Positions 9,020 through 18,818 are shown, counted from the first letter of the stretch. The stretch: DNA of 64,000 nucleotides from Sphingobacteriaceae bacterium (GCA_002319075.1 NVQB01000001.1:558001-622000); one strand, 5' to 3'. Program-made: numbers and translations. The notes: generated by a model not told the origin, from the letters alone.

Positions 9020-10699
9020 TTATCTAAGAACTTTAATACCACAAGTCGACGCATACGACTGGCCATCCGGTCCTTTTACTTTAATATCAATATACAATTT
9101 AGTTCCAACGTCAGCCGATTTAAAAATTGCAATAGCGTCAGGGGCTAAATTCGCGCCGTTTCCATTTGCTATCTTAACTGCGCCTTTAACTTTACCTACA
9201 ATCTCGTAGCTCTGAACAATGTAATTAGCTGCAAAATCAAATCCGTTTGCGCCAGCTCCAATAGCACCTACAGTACTAAGGTCGCCTTTTTTCATCTCAG
9301 CTGGTGCAAATTTACCACCAATCTTAGCTTCCGGTTTAGGAAGTGGTTTTACCCTGAATTTTTGCGGTGGTCCAACAGGTTTAACACCGTCAGGCCCCCT
9401 TTTAGAAACAGTAATCATACAATCACCAGTTCCTGTGAATGTGAAATCATATTTCCCAGCTTCACTTTTAGGAGTAAATTTAACGCCTGCACCACTAGCT
9501 GTGATTACGATGTCACTTGGAGAAACTCCGGCAGCACCAGCAGAAACCGGATTTGTAACTCCACGGTAAAACACATTCATTTGGTCAGCAGAAACAGCCA
9601 CAGCTGATTTAGCCACTTTGTACTCTTGTTTAAAATTATAATACTCAAAACTACCATCGGGTTTTTTATATTTGATAACTCCGAAGTATTTTACGTCACC
9701 AGGAGCACCAGTTCCTGCCTGGTATTTCCCCATCCCTCCTTCAATTGGTAACAAAGTACCCTTACCGCCTTTAGCAGCAGCAGCCGAGTCAATACCTAAC
9801 ATCACTTCCATGTCACCTGCACCCAATTTTGAATTGGTAGCTGCTAAGAAAATTTCAGCTTTGTAAGGCTCACCTGCAGAAATGTAATTAGATGGAGCTA
9901 TAACTTTCGCATAAATGTTATCAAATTTGATAGCTAATTTACCGCTTGCACTACTAAATACCTGTAATAACTCTGCTTCAAGGTTTTTAAGATCCTGCTG
10001 AATTTTATTCATGTTAACAAACACAGCAGCCATAGGTAAATGGTCAACCATATCCATTTCCCACGTGAATTTTATTCCATCCTCTTCAAATCCACTTGCA
10101 ACCGGCTTGATGTAGCCAATTTTCTTTTTCAAGTTGTTATAGTCATCAGGCAATAAATGGGTTCCGTCTGTTTTCTGCATTTTATCCAATTGGCCAACCA
10201 ATTTATCATGCAATGCTTCCAGTTTTGCTTTCAATTCAAATGCAGACAATGGACCTTTATTTGGATTATGCTCATCTGCTCCAATTAAAACCTGAGTTGG
10301 AACGTCGTAGTTATCAATAATTGGTTCCCAGGGAATGTGTCTAAGGTTAATTGTATCGCCTTTTACTTTAACACTCTCTTCAAATCCACCAACAACGCGC
10401 ATAAAATTACCCTTCACTTCATCAACATATTTGTACAATTCATTGATGTCCTTTTGAGCAAGTAATGCCTGGTTGTAGTATGGTTCTGCAGCTTTATTAC
10501 CATTAATAGTTGCTTTAAAAGCATCCGTAACGCGGGCATTGTTCTCAACAATATTCTTTTTGGACTTCTCCAAGCTATCGTTCACTGAAAGATAACCCTT
10601 AAGAATCGCTTTTGAAACGTTTAGAGCTAACATGGCCGTTAGTACCAGGTACATTAAGCCAATCATCTTCTGCCTGGGGGTTTCTTTTCCGCCTGCCAT
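9020..10699 (-). CDS. gldM: Type IX secretion motor stalk protein GldM (PorM)
   Basis: 559 residues. The N-terminus has the conserved KETPRQKMIGLMYLVLTAM start: Arg9 sits just before the single transmembrane helix (about residues 12-30) and corresponds to the conserved arginine of the GldLM proton motor. The rest is periplasmic and forms the elongated stalk of four beta domains. GldM dimers with a GldL ring use proton motive force to drive T9SS export and gliding. It lies between gldL (72 bp) and gldN (11 bp). The C-terminal domains are Gly/Ala/Lys-rich but without frame disruption. Confidence 0.95.
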   Translation of the reverse strand: MAGGKETPRQKMIGLMYLVLTAMLALNVSKAILKGYLSVNDSLEKSKKNIVENNARVTDAFKATINGNKAAEPYYNQALLAQKDINELYKYVDEVKGNFMRVVGGFEESVKVKGDTINLRHIPWEPIIDNYDVPTQVLIGADEHNPNKGPLSAFELKAKLEALHDKLVGQLDKMQKTDGTHLLPDDYNNLKKKIGYIKPVASGFEEDGIKFTWEMDMVDHLPMAAVFVNMNKIQQDLKNLEAELLQVFSSASGKLAIKFDNIYAKVIAPSNYISAGEPYKAEIFLAATNSKLGAGDMEVMLGIDSAAAAKGGKGTLLPIEGGMGKYQAGTGAPGDVKYFGVIKYKKPDGSFEYYNFKQEYKVAKSAVAVSADQMNVFYRGVTNPVSAGAAGVSPSDIVITASGAGVKFTPKSEAGKYDFTFTGTGDCMITVSKRGPDGVKPVGPPQKFRVKPLPKPEAKIGGKFAPAEMKKGDLSTVGAIGAGANGFDFAANYIVQSYEIVGKVKGAVKIANGNGANLAPDAIAIFKSADVGTKLYIDIKVKGPDGQSYASTCGIKVLR

Positions 10700-10771
10700 T
10701 TTATATTTTTATTTTTTTTAAGTAAAAGATATCTATTTAAATAATACTAAAATCAATTTTAGTTACACCAA

Positions 10772-11572
10772 TTAAGATGGTCTAACGTTCATTGCGCTTA
10801 ACATGTTACCATAAACTGTGTTTAGGGCCGTTAAGTTAGTAGATAAGGTTGCCATTTCCTGACGGTATTTTTTAGTATCGTCAACAGAATCGTGAAGGTT
10901 TTTCATCAGATCAGCTAAACCATCATAGAATTTAGTTGTAGCTTCCAAATGCGATTGACTTCCTTGCAATTGCAATTCGTAAGTAGCATTTAAAGCTGAT
11001 AAATTTTTAGAAACCTTAGTTAAAGAATCACCAATAGAAGAACCAGCGTCATTAGAATCTGCAAGGTTTGCCATGGCATCTGCAGCTCTGCTATAAGTAT
11101 CAGATAATTGTGTTACGTTTTTAGAAGCGTTTTTCACACTGTCAACGTATTCGTTTGTAGCGATAGTCGCATTGCTAATATCAGAAATTTTACCAGTTGT
11201 GTCTGTTAAAGCTCTGATTCCTGTTCCTAAACTTTCGATTAATTCAGGTCCGATCTTAGCATCTGCCAATAAATTATCTAATTGTTGAGTTATAGGTAAA
11301 TTTTCTTCTTCTTCTTCGTGTATTTTTTCTTCATGTCCCATACCTGCCAATTCAGGATAAGCAAGTGTCCAGTCAACCTCTTCGTGCGGAATATCAAGAC
11401 CGAAAGCGATAAATAAACCGGTTTCAACTATCAGACCTACAGGTAACATGATTGAGGCCCCTGGATAGTGCATAATTTTAAATAGGGCTCCTAGAATAAC
11501 AATAGCCGCACCGAAACAGGAGGCAATGTGCATTATTTTTTTTCCGCCTTTTACTTTAGGTAATCTACTCAT
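10772..11572 (-). CDS. gldL: Type IX secretion motor protein GldL (PorL)
   Basis: 266 residues with two transmembrane helices (about 15-34 and 39-59) connected by the short HYPG turn. Helix 2 carries a buried glutamate (E50 in LIVETGLF), the acidic residue expected in the proton pathway of the GldLM motor. A long cytoplasmic part follows, Asp/Ser/Thr-rich and largely helical with heptad-like spacing. GldL forms the pentameric stator-like ring around the GldM helices in the inner membrane. The order porP-gldK-gldL-gldM-gldN is the canonical one. Confidence 0.95.
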   Translation of the reverse strand: MSRLPKVKGGKKIMHIASCFGAAIVILGALFKIMHYPGASIMLPVGLIVETGLFIAFGLDIPHEEVDWTLAYPELAGMGHEEKIHEEEEENLPITQQLDNLLADAKIGPELIESLGTGIRALTDTTGKISDISNATIATNEYVDSVKNASKNVTQLSDTYSRAADAMANLADSNDAGSSIGDSLTKVSKNLSALNATYELQLQGSQSHLEATTKFYDGLADLMKNLHDSVDDTKKYRQEMATLSTNLTALNTVYGNMLSAMNVRPS

Positions 11573-11625
11573 AGCTGTTTTTTATTAGTTGTGTTGGTTA
11601 TTTTTTATGTTAGTTGTTAGTTTTT

Positions 11626-13164
11626 TTAGAAATTGTCGTATTTAGAACGACCGAGGAAAGTCATCACATTTCTGAAACCAAGGTAGCATTTAGCTGTATC
11701 CTGGTATTCATAAGTGCGGGCACTTGTTTGCAGATAGTAACCAACGTCTTTCCAGCTTCCTCCACGAATTACTTTACGTTTTAAAACGTTAGCATCTTTT
11801 TCCTGAGCTTCGTAAACATAATCAGGATTGAGATCGTGTTGGAAATCATAAGCAGATTCATCAAACGCATTGCTAGTCCACTCAGAAGCGTTACCAGCCA
11901 TACAATACAAACCGTAATCATTAGGGTTATACTGATAAATGTAAAGCGTGTGAAAACCACCATCATCAATATAAGAACCTCTTAAAGGTTTAAAGTTACC
12001 GAGGAAACATCCTTTAGAGTTGCGGATATATGGACCTCCCCAAGGATACGGAGATTTTTCCAGTCCACCACGAGCTGCATATTCCCATTCACTTTCAGTT
12101 GGTAAACGGAAGTCGTTAATAATTGACTGACCAGTACCGATTAAAAAATTGTTTAATAAGTTAGATCTCCAAACACTAAAGGCGCGAGCTTGTTTCCATG
12201 TTACACCTACAACCGGATAATCATCATAAGATGGATGCCAGAAATACATGTTTGTTAGAGGCTCGTTAAATGAATAAGTAAAATCGTGTATCCAGGCTAA
12301 AGTATCAGGATAAACATTAATAATATCTTTTATAATAAATGCAGATCGGTCAACACCCTTGCGTTCTCTAGGAACGTAGTTCCCCTGACCAACAGAAACC
12401 TGATCCTTAACGTTATATGTACCCAGCGTTTTTGTATCTTTTGAAGGATCTGTAACGCCTGTTGCAGGAGTACCTGCGGCGCCATTCTGACCATCATTTA
12501 AGGTTACACCATTAATATAATCTGCTTTTTTATACTCATGAGCGGCATCCTGTACATCTGGAGATTTATTTGGAATAAATCTGTTTGATTTAGAGGCAGC
12601 CAGACGTATGTCTACTCTGTAATATTCATAATTCAACTTACGGGTATCAATTTCTTTTCTGTTATAGAAACGCTCTCCCTCAGGTAAGTACATAGGTTGT
12701 AAAATACCACGGATCTCCTCGTCGCCCGACGCCCAGTCAATTTCATTCTCCCAATTTACGTAAGGCTCCTGTAGATTATTGTCACCTGTATAAACAGGCC
12801 ATGTTTGCAAGAAGTCTTCCTGAGTTATACCAAAAGCCTCCTCTTGACCACCTGCAATTAATAAGCGGCGTGCTATAGAGTCACGCACCCAATATACAAA
12901 CTGGCGGTATTCATTATTAGAGATCTCAGAATCGTCAATATAAAACGCCTGTACCGAAACCATTTTAGATTTGGTTGTATGCGCCATAGGAGACTCCTCA
13001 TCATCGGGCCCCATGTGGTAGCTTCCCATTGGAATAAAAAGCGTTCCAAAAGGATCAGGCTGATACCATTTCTCGCGGCCAACGACACCGATCAACTCAC
13101 CGGAACGTTTGTTGCAACCTGCAACAACAGCTACGAAGGACGCTAATATCAAGAGTTTTTTCAT
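11626..13164 (-). CDS. gldK: Type IX secretion lipoprotein GldK (PorK), SUMF1/FGE fold
   Basis: 512 residues. The signal peptide ends in a lipobox (VVAGC, lipidated Cys17). Most of the protein is a formylglycine-generating-enzyme/SUMF1-like domain: start at PMGSYHMGPDD, then YDDYPVVGVTWKQARAFSVWRS, RLPTESEWEYAARGG, GLYCMAGNASEWTSNAFD and VIRGGSWKD near the end. In GldK this fold is structural and forms, with GldN, the periplasmic ring of the T9SS. A low-complexity insert rich in Gly, Asn, Thr and Ala near residues 215-245 separates the two halves of the fold. The gene is 53 bp upstream of gldL. Confidence 0.94.
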   Translation of the reverse strand: MKKLLILASFVAVVAGCNKRSGELIGVVGREKWYQPDPFGTLFIPMGSYHMGPDDEESPMAHTTKSKMVSVQAFYIDDSEISNNEYRQFVYWVRDSIARRLLIAGGQEEAFGITQEDFLQTWPVYTGDNNLQEPYVNWENEIDWASGDEEIRGILQPMYLPEGERFYNRKEIDTRKLNYEYYRVDIRLAASKSNRFIPNKSPDVQDAAHEYKKADYINGVTLNDGQNGAAGTPATGVTDPSKDTKTLGTYNVKDQVSVGQGNYVPRERKGVDRSAFIIKDIINVYPDTLAWIHDFTYSFNEPLTNMYFWHPSYDDYPVVGVTWKQARAFSVWRSNLLNNFLIGTGQSIINDFRLPTESEWEYAARGGLEKSPYPWGGPYIRNSKGCFLGNFKPLRGSYIDDGGFHTLYIYQYNPNDYGLYCMAGNASEWTSNAFDESAYDFQHDLNPDYVYEAQEKDANVLKRKVIRGGSWKDVGYYLQTSARTYEYQDTAKCYLGFRNVMTFLGRSKYDNF

Positions 13165-13292
13165 ATTACTTGTTTTTGTTTATAACCGCAACTTTAACTA
13201 AGGTTACATTGCTGCTTTTTTGTAAAGTTATTAACATTAATTGTTAGTTGTAAAAGGTTTAAACGAAATTTTCACTTAAAGGTTACACTATT

Positions 13293-14279
13293 TTATTCCA
13301 AAAATCTATCATTACGGTAACTTGTCTTAGTCTTAGGAATAGGTGTGTAACAAACACCTACGACAAATTCAACTGAACCGGTAGAATAAGTTTTTAATTT
13401 TGGATTTGTAAAATCATAAGATAAACCTACTTTATAACTTAAAGCGTTTCCTTTTAAAGCTTGTCTTTGGAAACCTGCAAGGATTGCAGCAGCATCGTTA
13501 ACGCGGTAAGTTCCACCAATCCAGATCATGTCGCTCCACAAGAATGTTAAGTTAGCATCTAAGGAAGATGCAGCTAAGTCATTTTTATACAAAACGTTTG
13601 GTGTAATCTTGCTCCATTTGTTAATTTGAAAAGTGTAACCAGCCATCAAATAATAATGGGCTTTTTCTTTAAATTTTAATTTACCTTGCTCAATTTCCTG
13701 AGAAGGAAGGTGAGTAGATGATAAACCAATATATGCTTTGCCAGGGATGTTATAAAAAACTCCTAAACCAAGATCATAAGTCACTTTGTTTAAATTTCCA
13801 TTTGTAAAAAGTGGACTGCCATTTGGGTTCGTTCCGCCAGTTCCAGGGATTGAATTATCGACTTCTAAAGGTTCTGGTACAATCCATGTTGAACTGATAG
13901 TTTTTTGCAGAATACCCGCATCGATACCTACTCCTAATGTTCCTGCGCCTAATTTTTTGTTGAAAGACCCAGCTAAACGTACATAATTTGTGGTCATTGG
14001 TCCGATTTTATCACTCATAACAGTAATACCAAGACCAATTGGAGCGGCTTTTAAACGCATATCAGCAGCCAAAGCAAAAGTTGTTGGCGCACCTGTAAAA
14101 CCCAGCCATTGTTTTCTGTACTGCAAAACTCCACAAATAGCACCTGTAGTACCGGCATAGCCTGGGTTGTAAATGAGTTTGTTGTACATGAACTGAGTAA
14201 ACTGAGGATCCTGTTGAGCGGATGCAACCCCAGTAAAACCTGCTACTGCAAAGGCAATTTTAACGAAAAGTTTTTTCAT
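13293..14279 (-). CDS. PorP/SprF-family type IX secretion outer-membrane protein
   Basis: 328-residue beta-barrel protein with a signal peptide (residues 1-21, ending GVASA) and the family start QQDPQFTQFMYNKLIYNPGYAG. PorP/SprF proteins are outer-membrane partners of the T9SS needed for secretion or surface anchoring of particular substrates. The copy next to gldKLMN is the usual first gene of the core operon. Alternating amphipathic strands run to the C-terminus. A consensus promoter (14362-14332) precedes it and 128 bp separate it from gldK. Confidence 0.92.
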   Translation of the reverse strand: MKKLFVKIAFAVAGFTGVASAQQDPQFTQFMYNKLIYNPGYAGTTGAICGVLQYRKQWLGFTGAPTTFALAADMRLKAAPIGLGITVMSDKIGPMTTNYVRLAGSFNKKLGAGTLGVGIDAGILQKTISSTWIVPEPLEVDNSIPGTGGTNPNGSPLFTNGNLNKVTYDLGLGVFYNIPGKAYIGLSSTHLPSQEIEQGKLKFKEKAHYYLMAGYTFQINKWSKITPNVLYKNDLAASSLDANLTFLWSDMIWIGGTYRVNDAAAILAGFQRQALKGNALSYKVGLSYDFTNPKLKTYSTGSVEFVVGVCYTPIPKTKTSYRNDRFLE

Positions 14280-14331
14280 ACTTTGTTTTTAAGAAATTAC
14301 GTCGCACATTTAATAGAATGTACTTAGGCTG

Positions 14332-14362
14332 CTAAATTAGTTAAAGAATTTTAAAAAACAAA
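14332..14362 (-). promoter_or_regulatory. Promoter of the porP-gldKLMN cluster
   Basis: Minus strand TTTG at 14362-14359, exactly 19 bp, then TAATTTAG at 14339-14332 (one mismatch to TAnnTTTG). The expected start of transcription is about 45-50 nt before the porP ATG. Confidence 0.7.
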
Positions 14363-14595
14363 TACTCAATGTCAATTTTATTGGGGCCCTAGATGAAATT
14401 ACTCATTTTAAAGGCTTTAAGTTCAAATTTTGTTAACTTTAACTGGTTGAAAAACCAGTTTATTTAGATAGGTTTGCTTTCTATTTTAGATTTTTAAAAA
14501 GTTAAATAAGTGACTTAAACGTTAATTTAGTGTTAAAACATCAAATCAGGTTTTAACATTCAAAAACAAATTTAAATGCACCGCATAACTATAAA
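14363..14595. other. Intergenic AT-rich region between divergent porP and rpmE2
   Basis: Part of a 376-bp gap. The two outward promoters lie at its ends. The centre is AT-rich with a short self-complementary stretch (AACTGGTTGAAAAACCAGTT, about 14441-14460), and no gene or RNA was recognised. Confidence 0.5.
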
Positions 14596-14626
14596 TTTGC
14601 CAGATAAAATATTACTTGTATATTTG
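14596..14626 (+). promoter_or_regulatory. Promoter of rpmE2
   Basis: TTTG at 14596-14599, 19-bp spacer, TATATTTG at 14619-14626: a complete match to the Bacteroidota primary promoter. It is 30 bp before the ATG. Confidence 0.85.
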
Positions 14627-14655
14627 CAGCCCGAAATAAAATAAAACTAAATATA

Positions 14656-14907
14656 ATGAAAAAAGAAATTCATCCGGAAAATTATAGAATGGTCATCTTT
14701 AAAGACATGAGTAATGGCTACTCTTTTTTGACACGTTCTTGCGCTGATACTAAAGAAACTTTAACATGGGAAGACGGTAATGAGTATCCTCTTGTAAAAT
14801 TAGATATTTCAATGACTTCTCACCCTTTTTATACTGGTAAACAAGTATTAGTAGATACTGCTGGTCGTGTGGATAAATTCCGTACGCGTTATGCAAAAAA
14901 GAAATAA
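14656..14907 (+). CDS. rpmE2: 50S ribosomal protein L31 type B
   Basis: 83-residue ribosomal protein of the large subunit. The start [20 protein letters not shown] and the segment [24 protein letters not shown] are typical of L31 type B. The zinc-binding cysteines of type A L31 are absent, so this is the zinc-independent form. It is monocistronic, with a consensus promoter 30 bp upstream and a GC-rich terminator 25 bp downstream. Confidence 0.97.
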   Translation: MKKEIHPENYRMVIFKDMSNGYSFLTRSCADTKETLTWEDGNEYPLVKLDISMTSHPFYTGKQVLVDTAGRVDKFRTRYAKKK

Positions 14908-14930
14908 TCTTAAATTGATTTTGATTTGAA

Positions 14931-14958
14931 AAGCCCCGTTACCAGCGGGGTTTTTTTA
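14931..14958 (+). terminator. Intrinsic terminator of rpmE2
   Basis: Stem CCCCG / CGGGG with a 7-nt loop, then seven T. Confidence 0.88.
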
Positions 14959-15272
14959 TTTAGCTTTTTTTGAAATCTTTTCGTTATTGGAGGTAGAATG
15001 GTGCTACGGTACAGATGTATCCTGAAGTTTGAAAGCCAATAATTAAATCAAATTCAAAAGTTTTTCCATCTAGGATCCTGAATGGTGTTCTGCCAAACCA
15101 TACTTCTTGCTACAGTATAAAATCTTAAGCGCTTCCTGTTTTTCTTAGTTTGATGCTCTTGCATTCTCTATCATTAAAGAGTTTGCTACAAACTTTTTTT
15201 TATTATAGGCTTGGATTATCAGGGCACCTGCGCCTGAGAAGCAATTTGAAAAAAACTATGATGTCTTTTTTA
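14959..15272. other. Gene-free interval between rpmE2 and mnmE
   Basis: About 310 bp beyond the rpmE2 terminator with no open frame of note, repeat or RNA gene recognised. The GC content is closer to coding than to intergenic sequence, so a decayed gene is possible but was not identified. Confidence 0.4.
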
Positions 15273-16667
15273 CTACTTTCCGATACAGAATTTGGTAAAA
15301 ATATTTTCTAATAAATCTTCGTTAGTGACCTGACCGGTAATATTTCCAAGTTCCTCAAGGGCATATCGAATGTCTAAAGCCAATAGATCACTCGCGATAT
15401 TTGTATTTAATCCTTTTGTAACATTGTCTAAAGCTAAGCCTGCATTCTTAAGTGCATTTGCGTGGCGGGCGTTTGTTACGATTGTATCAGAGGTGTCAAG
15501 TGTTCGCATATCAAAAAGCGAAACGAGTTTTTGCTGGAGCACATTAATGTTCTTATGTTCTTTCGCAGAGATTAAGATCATATCCTCAAATTCAGAAAAT
15601 TCTGCTTTAAGATCGTCATAATTCTCAGTGTCAATTTTATTTGCAACCACCAGTAATTGAGATGTGCCGATGTATTCTTTTAAAAGTTCAATTTCGTTTT
15701 TGAGATCGCCACTACTCAGGTCATGGGAGTCGAAAAGGTAGATAATGATGGCTGATTTTTTCATTACCTCAAGCGCTTTGTTCACGCCAATCTGCTCGAT
15801 GATATCGGTTGTTGTGCGGAGACCGGCTGTATCAATAAAGCGAAACAAGACACCATCAATAGTTATTTCATCTTCTATGGTATCGCGCGTAGTTCCAGGA
15901 ATTTCGCTAACTATGGCTCTGTCGTCATCCAACAGAACGTTCAGTAAAGTAGATTTTCCGGCATTTGGTTTTCCGACAATCGCCACCGGAACACCATTCT
16001 TTATAACATTTCCAAGTTCGAAGCTATTTATGAGTTTATGAATAACCGAATTAATAGTGGTGATAAGATTTTTAAGATCTTTACGGTCTGCAAACTCCAC
16101 GTCTTCTTCACTAAAATCAAGTTCAAGTTCAATCAGGGAGGCAAAGTTTACAAGATTACTCCGAAGTACTTTTATTTTATCGCTAAAGCCTCCACGCATT
16201 TGTTGCATAGCTACCTGATGCGACACTGAAGAATTGCTGGCAATAAGATCTGCCACGGCTTCAGCCTGACTAAGATCTAATTTTTTATTCAGGAAAGCGC
16301 GCATTGTAAATTCCCCAGGTTGGGCCATGCGGGCTCCAGCGTCTAAAAAAATCTGGAGTAACTGTTGTTGTATAAAATAGGAGCCGTGGCACGAAATCTC
16401 TGCACTGTCCTGTCCTGTGTAAGAATTAGATCCTTTGAAAATAGTTACCAGAACCTCGTCGATAATCACTTCCTGATGAATAATTAATCCAAAGTTTGCA
16501 GAGTGTGAAGGTTTAGAAGCGAGTGATTTTTTCTTGAGTGACTTTGTAAAAAAAAATTGATCTACAATGTGGATGGCCTTTGGGCCGCTTAGCCTTAATA
16601 CGGCAATAGCAGCACTACCGTGAGCAGTTGCCAGAGCCACTATAGTGTCGTCTGTTATAAATTTCAT
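15273..16667 (-). CDS. mnmE: tRNA modification GTPase MnmE
   Basis: 464 residues. With MnmG it installs the cmnm5 group on U34 of tRNAs reading NNA/NNG codons. Order of parts: N-terminal tetrahydrofolate-binding domain (DTIVALATAHGSAAIAVLRLSG; GEFTMRAFLNKKLDLSQAEAVADLI), helical domain, inserted G domain with P-loop VGKPNAGKSTLLN (about residue 225-240), switch DDRAIVSEIPGTTRDTIED, DTAGLR, and NKID-like ANKID. The C-terminus FCIGK carries the catalytic cysteine. All expected motifs are intact and the length is normal. It is transcribed alone. Confidence 0.97.
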   Translation of the reverse strand: MKFITDDTIVALATAHGSAAIAVLRLSGPKAIHIVDQFFFTKSLKKKSLASKPSHSANFGLIIHQEVIIDEVLVTIFKGSNSYTGQDSAEISCHGSYFIQQQLLQIFLDAGARMAQPGEFTMRAFLNKKLDLSQAEAVADLIASNSSVSHQVAMQQMRGGFSDKIKVLRSNLVNFASLIELELDFSEEDVEFADRKDLKNLITTINSVIHKLINSFELGNVIKNGVPVAIVGKPNAGKSTLLNVLLDDDRAIVSEIPGTTRDTIEDEITIDGVLFRFIDTAGLRTTTDIIEQIGVNKALEVMKKSAIIIYLFDSHDLSSGDLKNEIELLKEYIGTSQLLVVANKIDTENYDDLKAEFSEFEDMILISAKEHKNINVLQQKLVSLFDMRTLDTSDTIVTNARHANALKNAGLALDNVTKGLNTNIASDLLALDIRYALEELGNITGQVTNEDLLENIFTKFCIGK

Positions 16668-16864
16668 GAAGACACTAAAGTATCTAAAATTCTCTGGTTA
16701 AAAAATAATGACGGAATAGAAATATTTTGTTATTTATCTTGTGACTAGCTGCGGAAGTAGTAAACTCCGGGCTTATGCTGAGTCTTATTTTTTTTTGTCA
16801 ATATCATTAATTTTTGTTTACTTGCAGTAAAATTTAATCTACCTTTAAACTTCAAATTTTGCCG

Positions 16865-17776
16865 ATGAATCTTTTTAAATACATGTTTAATAAACATTTT
16901 TTGGTACTTGCCTTAACGGCAGTTTTTTTTGCTTCCTGCAATGAAACTAAAACAGAAGATGATAAGGATGATTTAATAGAAACTCCGGATACAGTAAAAG
17001 CTGCAGTATTAAATATTGGCGGAGAACTTTTCAGTGTACCTTCTCCTATTCAAACAGCACTTCTGGTTCAGAAGAGCGGTGTGACATATGATAAATCTAT
17101 TCTGAGCGCACCTAACAAAGTTAATACTTACTCTACTGATTTTACACGCGCTTTGAACCTTGGCATATACGGTGCAGATCTTGGTTACGTTTCACTTTAC
17201 AATCAAACACAGGACGCTTTGGGCTACCTGGCGTCTATAAAACAACTTACTGATAAATTAGGTATATCTGCGGCTTTTGATGGTCCGACCATGGAGCGAA
17301 TTAAAAATAATATTACGAATAAAGACAGTATGATGGTGCTGGTGGGTATTGCTTATAGAGGGAGTGACGCTTATTTAAAAGAAAATCAAAGAACAGATAT
17401 CAGCAGTTTGATTCTTACAGGAGGATGGATTGAAAGCATGCATTTTTCATTAAATGCTTATAAGAATAAATCGACCGATGTTATTCGTTTTCGAATAGCT
17501 GAGCAGAAACAAGCTCTCGGAAGTATTATAAAAATACTTGGCGGGTACCCTTCACCAGAAGTTGCAGAGTTAACAAAAATGCTGACTGATCTTTCAAAAG
17601 TATACGACGGCATACAATTCAAGTACAATTTTGTTGAACCTGTTACAGATACTTTAAAAAAAGTTACCTATATCAACAGTACAACAGAAGTAATTGTTAC
17701 AGATGACCAATTGAAAAAGATTGGTGATAAGTTAGGTGAGATCAGGAATAAAATCGTTAATACAACAAAATCATAA
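16865..17776 (+). CDS. Predicted lipoprotein of unknown function
   Basis: About 303 residues from the ATG at 16865; a TTG two codons upstream is less likely. The signal peptide ends in LTAVFFASC, a lipobox with Cys25, followed by an acidic linker (TKTEDDKDD). The mature part is mostly helical and resembles conserved Bacteroidota hypotheticals. I do not recognise a catalytic motif. Distinctive stretches are LGIYGADLGYVSLYNQTQDALGYL and LILTGGWIESMHFSL. It is followed after 8 bp by a small secreted protein gene, with which it probably forms an operon closed by the terminator at 18234-18265. Confidence 0.75.
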   Translation: MNLFKYMFNKHFLVLALTAVFFASCNETKTEDDKDDLIETPDTVKAAVLNIGGELFSVPSPIQTALLVQKSGVTYDKSILSAPNKVNTYSTDFTRALNLGIYGADLGYVSLYNQTQDALGYLASIKQLTDKLGISAAFDGPTMERIKNNITNKDSMMVLVGIAYRGSDAYLKENQRTDISSLILTGGWIESMHFSLNAYKNKSTDVIRFRIAEQKQALGSIIKILGGYPSPEVAELTKMLTDLSKVYDGIQFKYNFVEPVTDTLKKVTYINSTTEVIVTDDQLKKIGDKLGEIRNKIVNTTKS

Positions 17777-17784
17777 TAAATCAG

Positions 17785-18210
17785 ATGAAGAAATTTATTT
17801 TAGTCCTGACATTTGTTGCAGCAGGCACTTGTATTAATTTGAAAGCACAGTGCGACACTATTGCAAGCATGTGTGCCAAACATATTATTTCGAGCTTTAT
17901 TTCTGACGGGCAACAATACCGTTCACTTTTACTTAACTCTGAAGAATACGCCGAATTTCACACTACTTTTTTCGGAGAAACAACTTATCGCATTGCTGCG
18001 TGTAGTGGAAGATCGGATGGTAATCTGATCTTTAATATTTACGATCAGGACCGTCATCTATTATTCAGCAATCACGGTCAAAAAAATGCTCCGTATTGGG
18101 ATTTTAAAGTGAAATCCACTGTAGAAACTATTATTGAGGCGCAACTGGATGTTAACAAAAATCCAGGTTCAGGATGTGCCGTTATTTTGATCGGCTTCAA
18201 GCAAAAATAA
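17785..18210 (+). CDS. Small secreted protein of unknown function
   Basis: 141 residues with a signal peptide (MKKFILVLTFVAAGTCINLKAQ). The mature protein of about 120 residues has four cysteines, three in the first third after cleavage (CDTIASMC ... C) and one near the end (SGCAVILIGFKQK). Its beta-rich pattern (ETTYRIAACSGRSDGNLIFNIYDQDRHLLFSN) is consistent with a small periplasmic jelly-roll domain. No family name can be given with confidence. It is co-transcribed with the lipoprotein gene 8 bp upstream, and a perfect 12-bp hairpin terminator follows. Confidence 0.7.
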   Translation: MKKFILVLTFVAAGTCINLKAQCDTIASMCAKHIISSFISDGQQYRSLLLNSEEYAEFHTTFFGETTYRIAACSGRSDGNLIFNIYDQDRHLLFSNHGQKNAPYWDFKVKSTVETIIEAQLDVNKNPGSGCAVILIGFKQK

Positions 18211-18233
18211 TTCTGAAAAAATAATTTTCTTTT

Positions 18234-18265
18234 AAGGATAAAAACGCTGTTTTTATCCTTTTTTT
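18234..18265 (+). terminator. Intrinsic terminator after the lipoprotein/secreted-protein pair
   Basis: A perfect 12-bp stem (AAGGATAAAAAC / GTTTTTATCCTT) with a 3-nt loop and a T run. The T run merges into a TATCTTGG sequence that may be the -7 element of the next gene, so terminator and promoter abut. Confidence 0.9.
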
Positions 18266-18308
18266 GTATCTTGGAGCTCCTAAATCATTACACAGGATTA
18301 CATTCTTA

Positions 18309-18806
18309 ATGAAGCTTAAATTCATTTTATTTGCATTGATTTTTTTTAGCACTGTTTGTAAGAGTCAAACAGCGTGCGAATTTGAATTTTTAAATGACAC
18401 ACTGACACTTCCTGAAGAAGGAAAGGTGTTGCAGGGAACATCGCTCGAAACTACACTCAAAAATTTATCCGTTATAAAAATCTTTCAATCCAGTAATCCC
18501 AAAGATGATTATTTGTACCTGAGAATTCTTGTAACAAAAAATTTCTACTTCAATAAAGTAGATAAACTTGAATTACGATCAGGGAGTAAAAGCTATTGGG
18601 TAAAGCCTGATAGCAAGCAATACAAGATAAGCAAGACTATGGGATTATTTGTAGTTCGCGTTGCCAAAAATTACATTGTTACTTTAAAAGAGGAGGGAAT
18701 AACATCCATTGTATTTGGTGGTGCTGAAACAGACTTCACTAAACAGGACGCCCTACAAATTAAAAAAATATCACGTTGTTTCTATGAAACTATTTATAGA
18801 AAATAA
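18309..18806 (+). CDS. Exported protein of unknown function upstream of ABC transporter
   Basis: 165 residues from the ATG at 18309, chosen because it starts directly with a signal peptide (MKLKFILFALIFFSTVCKSQ). The longer TTG-started frame at 18264 begins inside the terminator T run. The mature protein has one Cys near the start and one near the end (ISRCFYETIYRK) and mixed alpha/beta character. No family recognised. It ends 12 bp before the large ABC transporter gene, so an accessory periplasmic role for that transporter is possible but is inference from position only. Confidence 0.7.
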   Translation: MKLKFILFALIFFSTVCKSQTACEFEFLNDTLTLPEEGKVLQGTSLETTLKNLSVIKIFQSSNPKDDYLYLRILVTKNFYFNKVDKLELRSGSKSYWVKPDSKQYKISKTMGLFVVRVAKNYIVTLKEEGITSIVFGGAETDFTKQDALQIKKISRCFYETIYRK

Positions 18807-18818
18807 TAAAAACAAACC

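Noticed and set aside
14441-14460. Short palindrome AACTGGTTGAAAAACCAGTT as operator
   Set aside because: It is a simple hairpin in AT-rich sequence, not placed relative to either promoter, with no second copy noticed.
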